DNA of 64,000 bases from Aurantimonas sp. Leaf443 (GTDB lineage Bacteria > Pseudomonadota > Alphaproteobacteria > Rhizobiales > Rhizobiaceae): NCBI RefSeq assembly GCF_001425575.1, contig NZ_LMRD01000007.1:582501-646500 (forward strand), in the 5' to 3' direction. The notes below the pieces were generated by a model. That model made no database searches, was not told the origin of the DNA, and worked only from the letters and a program-made list of their open reading frames with translations. Within the stretch, counting starts at the first letter, position 1. Each line of letters starts with the position of its first letter. This document shows positions 62,574 to 64,000 of this stretch, piece by piece. A program made the translations under genes and the position numbers.

Positions 62574-63059
62574 TCAGGCCGGCTTGACGCGGCCGACGCG
62601 CGCGCCGGTCGCGCTGCGCAGCTGAAGCGGCACGGTCTCGAAGACATGCGTCGGCGTGCCCGCGGCGGCCCAGACGGTGGCGTGGGCGAAGAGATCCTCG
62701 TCCATGAAGACCGGCAGCGGGCTCGCATGGCCGAAGGGCGGGATGCCGCCGATGGCAAAGCCGGTCGCCGCGCGCACGAAGGCCGCGTCCGGGCGCTCCA
62801 GCGCCTCGCCGACAAGAGCTTCCATACCCGCCTCGTCGACGCGATTCGCGCCCGAGACGAGAAGGAGATGCGCCGTCCCGCTGGAGGCGCCGCGAAAGAC
62901 CAGGCTCTTGACGATCTGCCCGACCTGCGCCCCGACGGCCGCCGCCGCCTCCTCCGCCGAGCGCGCGGAGGCTCGCGTCTCCACGATGGCGATCTTCAGC
63001 CCGCGCGCCGTGGCGGCGGCGAGCACCCGTTCGGCGGGCGCGGGAAGGGTCTGCGACAT
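62574..63059 (-). CDS. YbaK/ProX-family aminoacyl-tRNA editing protein
   Basis: A 161-residue protein of the YbaK/INS-domain family, which hydrolyses mischarged tRNA such as Cys-tRNAPro or Ala-tRNAPro. The conserved block QIVKSLVFRG, with its active-site lysine, is followed by GFAIGGIPPFGH and by the VWAAAGTPTHVFET region. ATG 63059 is used. Which editing specificity applies cannot be told. It lies between rho and the DUF3830 gene on the same strand. Confidence 0.88.
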   Translation of the reverse strand: MSQTLPAPAERVLAAATARGLKIAIVETRASARSAEEAAAAVGAQVGQIVKSLVFRGASSGTAHLLLVSGANRVDEAGMEALVGEALERPDAAFVRAATGFAIGGIPPFGHASPLPVFMDEDLFAHATVWAAAGTPTHVFETVPLQLRSATGARVGRVKPA

Positions 63060-63203
63060 GCGGGCGGCCTCCGGGCGGGGCGATGGATCGTCCGTCCTTA
63101 GAGCATCGCCGCGCGGTTCGCACGCGGGGACCGCCGGCGGCGGCGACGGGATCGCTCGCCACCGCCCGCGACCCCGCGCCGGCGGGACGCGTGCGCCCGA
63201 ACG

Positions 63204-63232
63204 AAAACGGCCCCGCCGGGAAGGCGGGGCCG
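63204..63232 (-). terminator. Intrinsic terminator of rho
   Basis: On the minus strand a 10-bp stem CGGCCCCGCC (63223-63232 and 63208-63217) closes a 5-base loop and is followed by TTTT (63204-63207). It lies 30 bp after the rho stop. Confidence 0.85.
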
Positions 63233-63262
63233 TGACGTCTTCGACCGAGGGAACGAGGCCCC

Positions 63263-64000
63263 TCAGGTGTTCATGGAGTCGAAGAAGTCCGAATTGCTCT
63301 TGGTCTGCTTCAGCTTGTCGTTCAAGAACTCGATCGCGTCCGTCGTGCCCATGGGGGCGAGGATGCGGCGCAGGACGAAGATCTTCTGCAGGTCCGAGCG
63401 CTGGATGAGGAGATCCTCCTTGCGCGTGCCGGACTTGAGGATGTCCATCGCCGGATAGATGCGCTTGTCGGCGACCTTGCGGTCGAGCACGATCTCGGAA
63501 TTGCCGGTGCCCTTGAACTCCTCGAAGATCACCTCGTCCATGCGGCTGCCCGTGTCGATGAGGGCGGTGGCGATGATCGTCAGCGAGCCGCCTTCCTCGA
63601 TGTTGCGCGCCGCGCCGAAGAAGCGCTTGGGGCGCTGCAGGGCGTTGGCGTCGACGCCGCCGGTCAGCACCTTGCCGGAGGAGGGGACGACCGTGTTGTA
63701 GGCGCGGCCGAGACGGGTGATCGAATCGAGGAGGATGACGACGTCGCGCCCGTGCTCGACGAGGCGCTTGGCCTTCTCGATGACCATCTCGGCGACGGCG
63801 ACGTGGCGCGTGGCCGGCTCGTCGAAGGTGGAGGAGACGACCTCGCCCTTCACCGAGCGCTGCATGTCCGTCACTTCCTCGGGCCGCTCGTCGATGAGCA
63901 GGACGATGAGGTAGCACTCGGGATGGTTGGCGGTGATGGAATGGGCGATGTTCTGCAGGAGCACCGTCTTGCCGGTGCGCGGCGGCGCGACGATGAGGCC
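63263..64000 (-). CDS. rho: Transcription termination factor Rho, C-terminal part
   Basis: The last 245 or so codons of the hexameric RNA-translocating ATPase; the N-terminus lies beyond the window end. The Walker A region [17 protein letters not shown] is at the very edge, followed by [16 protein letters not shown] (Walker B, arginine-rich) and [12 protein letters not shown] (Q-loop-type RNA contacts), ending in [10 protein letters not shown] strong hairpin terminator follows. Confidence 0.97.
   Translation of the reverse strand, partial: GLIVAPPRTGKTVLLQNIAHSITANHPECYLIVLLIDERPEEVTDMQRSVKGEVVSSTFDEPATRHVAVAEMVIEKAKRLVEHGRDVVILLDSITRLGRAYNTVVPSSGKVLTGGVDANALQRPKRFFGAARNIEEGGSLTIIATALIDTGSRMDEVIFEEFKGTGNSEIVLDRKVADKRIYPAMDILKSGTRKEDLLIQRSDLQKIFVLRRILAPMGTTDAIEFLNDKLKQTKSNSDFFDSMNT

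Overview
This 64 kb window is high-GC chromosomal DNA from an alphaproteobacterium, almost certainly of the order Hyphomicrobiales (Rhizobiales). The evidence is gene order: mdh-sucC-sucD-sucA-sucB-lpdA with zapE and an Omp19-like lipoprotein upstream; the block rho / mnmE-mnmG-rsmG-parA-parB with holA-lptE-leuS convergent to it; DUF1674-htpX-rsmB-heparinase-purH; a large NAD-dependent glutamate dehydrogenase; and a cysteine-free Fur/Mur-type regulator beside mntH. I cannot name the genus. No rRNA, tRNA, CRISPR array, prophage or insertion sequence is recognisable, so this is mostly core chromosome near the replication origin.

Layout. 1-5.5 kb: manganese transporter MntH (cut by the window edge), a Mur-type operator, an unknown protein, the Mur/Fur regulator, OsmC, XerC, a TraB/GumN-like protein and a small secreted protein. 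5.5-17.5 kb (minus strand): the TCA-cycle operon from mdh down to lpdA. It carries two unrelated gene pairs: a VapBC toxin-antitoxin module with its own operator between sucC and sucD, and a DUF4160/DUF2442 pair after sucB. 18-23 kb: a TetR regulator with a DUF1348 enzyme-like protein, then zapE, an Omp19-like lipoprotein, DUF429 and pdxY. 23-33 kb (plus strand): lemA with two TPM-domain proteins, the 1628-residue glutamate dehydrogenase, a MOSC protein and an Atg22-type MFS transporter. 33-40 kb (minus): htpX, rsmB, a heparinase-like protein, an unlisted 54-residue lipoprotein and purH. 40-46 kb: DUF1674, a secreted nuclease, YnfA, prfC, an AI-2E family permease and acs. 46.5-46.8 kb: a compact transcription unit encoding a 25-residue peptide behind a Shine-Dalgarno sequence that pairs perfectly with the last 13 bases of typical 16S rRNA. 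47-64 kb: a CFA-synthase-like methyltransferase, yggS, leuS-lptE-holA, parB-parA-rsmG-mnmG, mnmE, a DUF255 thioredoxin-like protein, DUF3830, a YbaK-type protein and the C-terminal part of rho.

How it works together. The ParB binding site (parS, consensus TGTTTCACGTGAAACA) occurs at six strong positions between 30.2 and 58.9 kb, plus two degenerate ones. The window is therefore the centromere region, and parA/parB lie inside their own site cluster. Four strong sites lie in coding or 5' leader sequence, two of them written as Val-Ser-Arg-Glu-Thr codons.

The most noteworthy items are the parS constellation, the mini transcription unit at 46.5-46.8 kb, and the two toxin-antitoxin-like pairs lodged in the TCA operon. 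Motif positions were read by eye; family names rest on recognised motifs, not on database searches.
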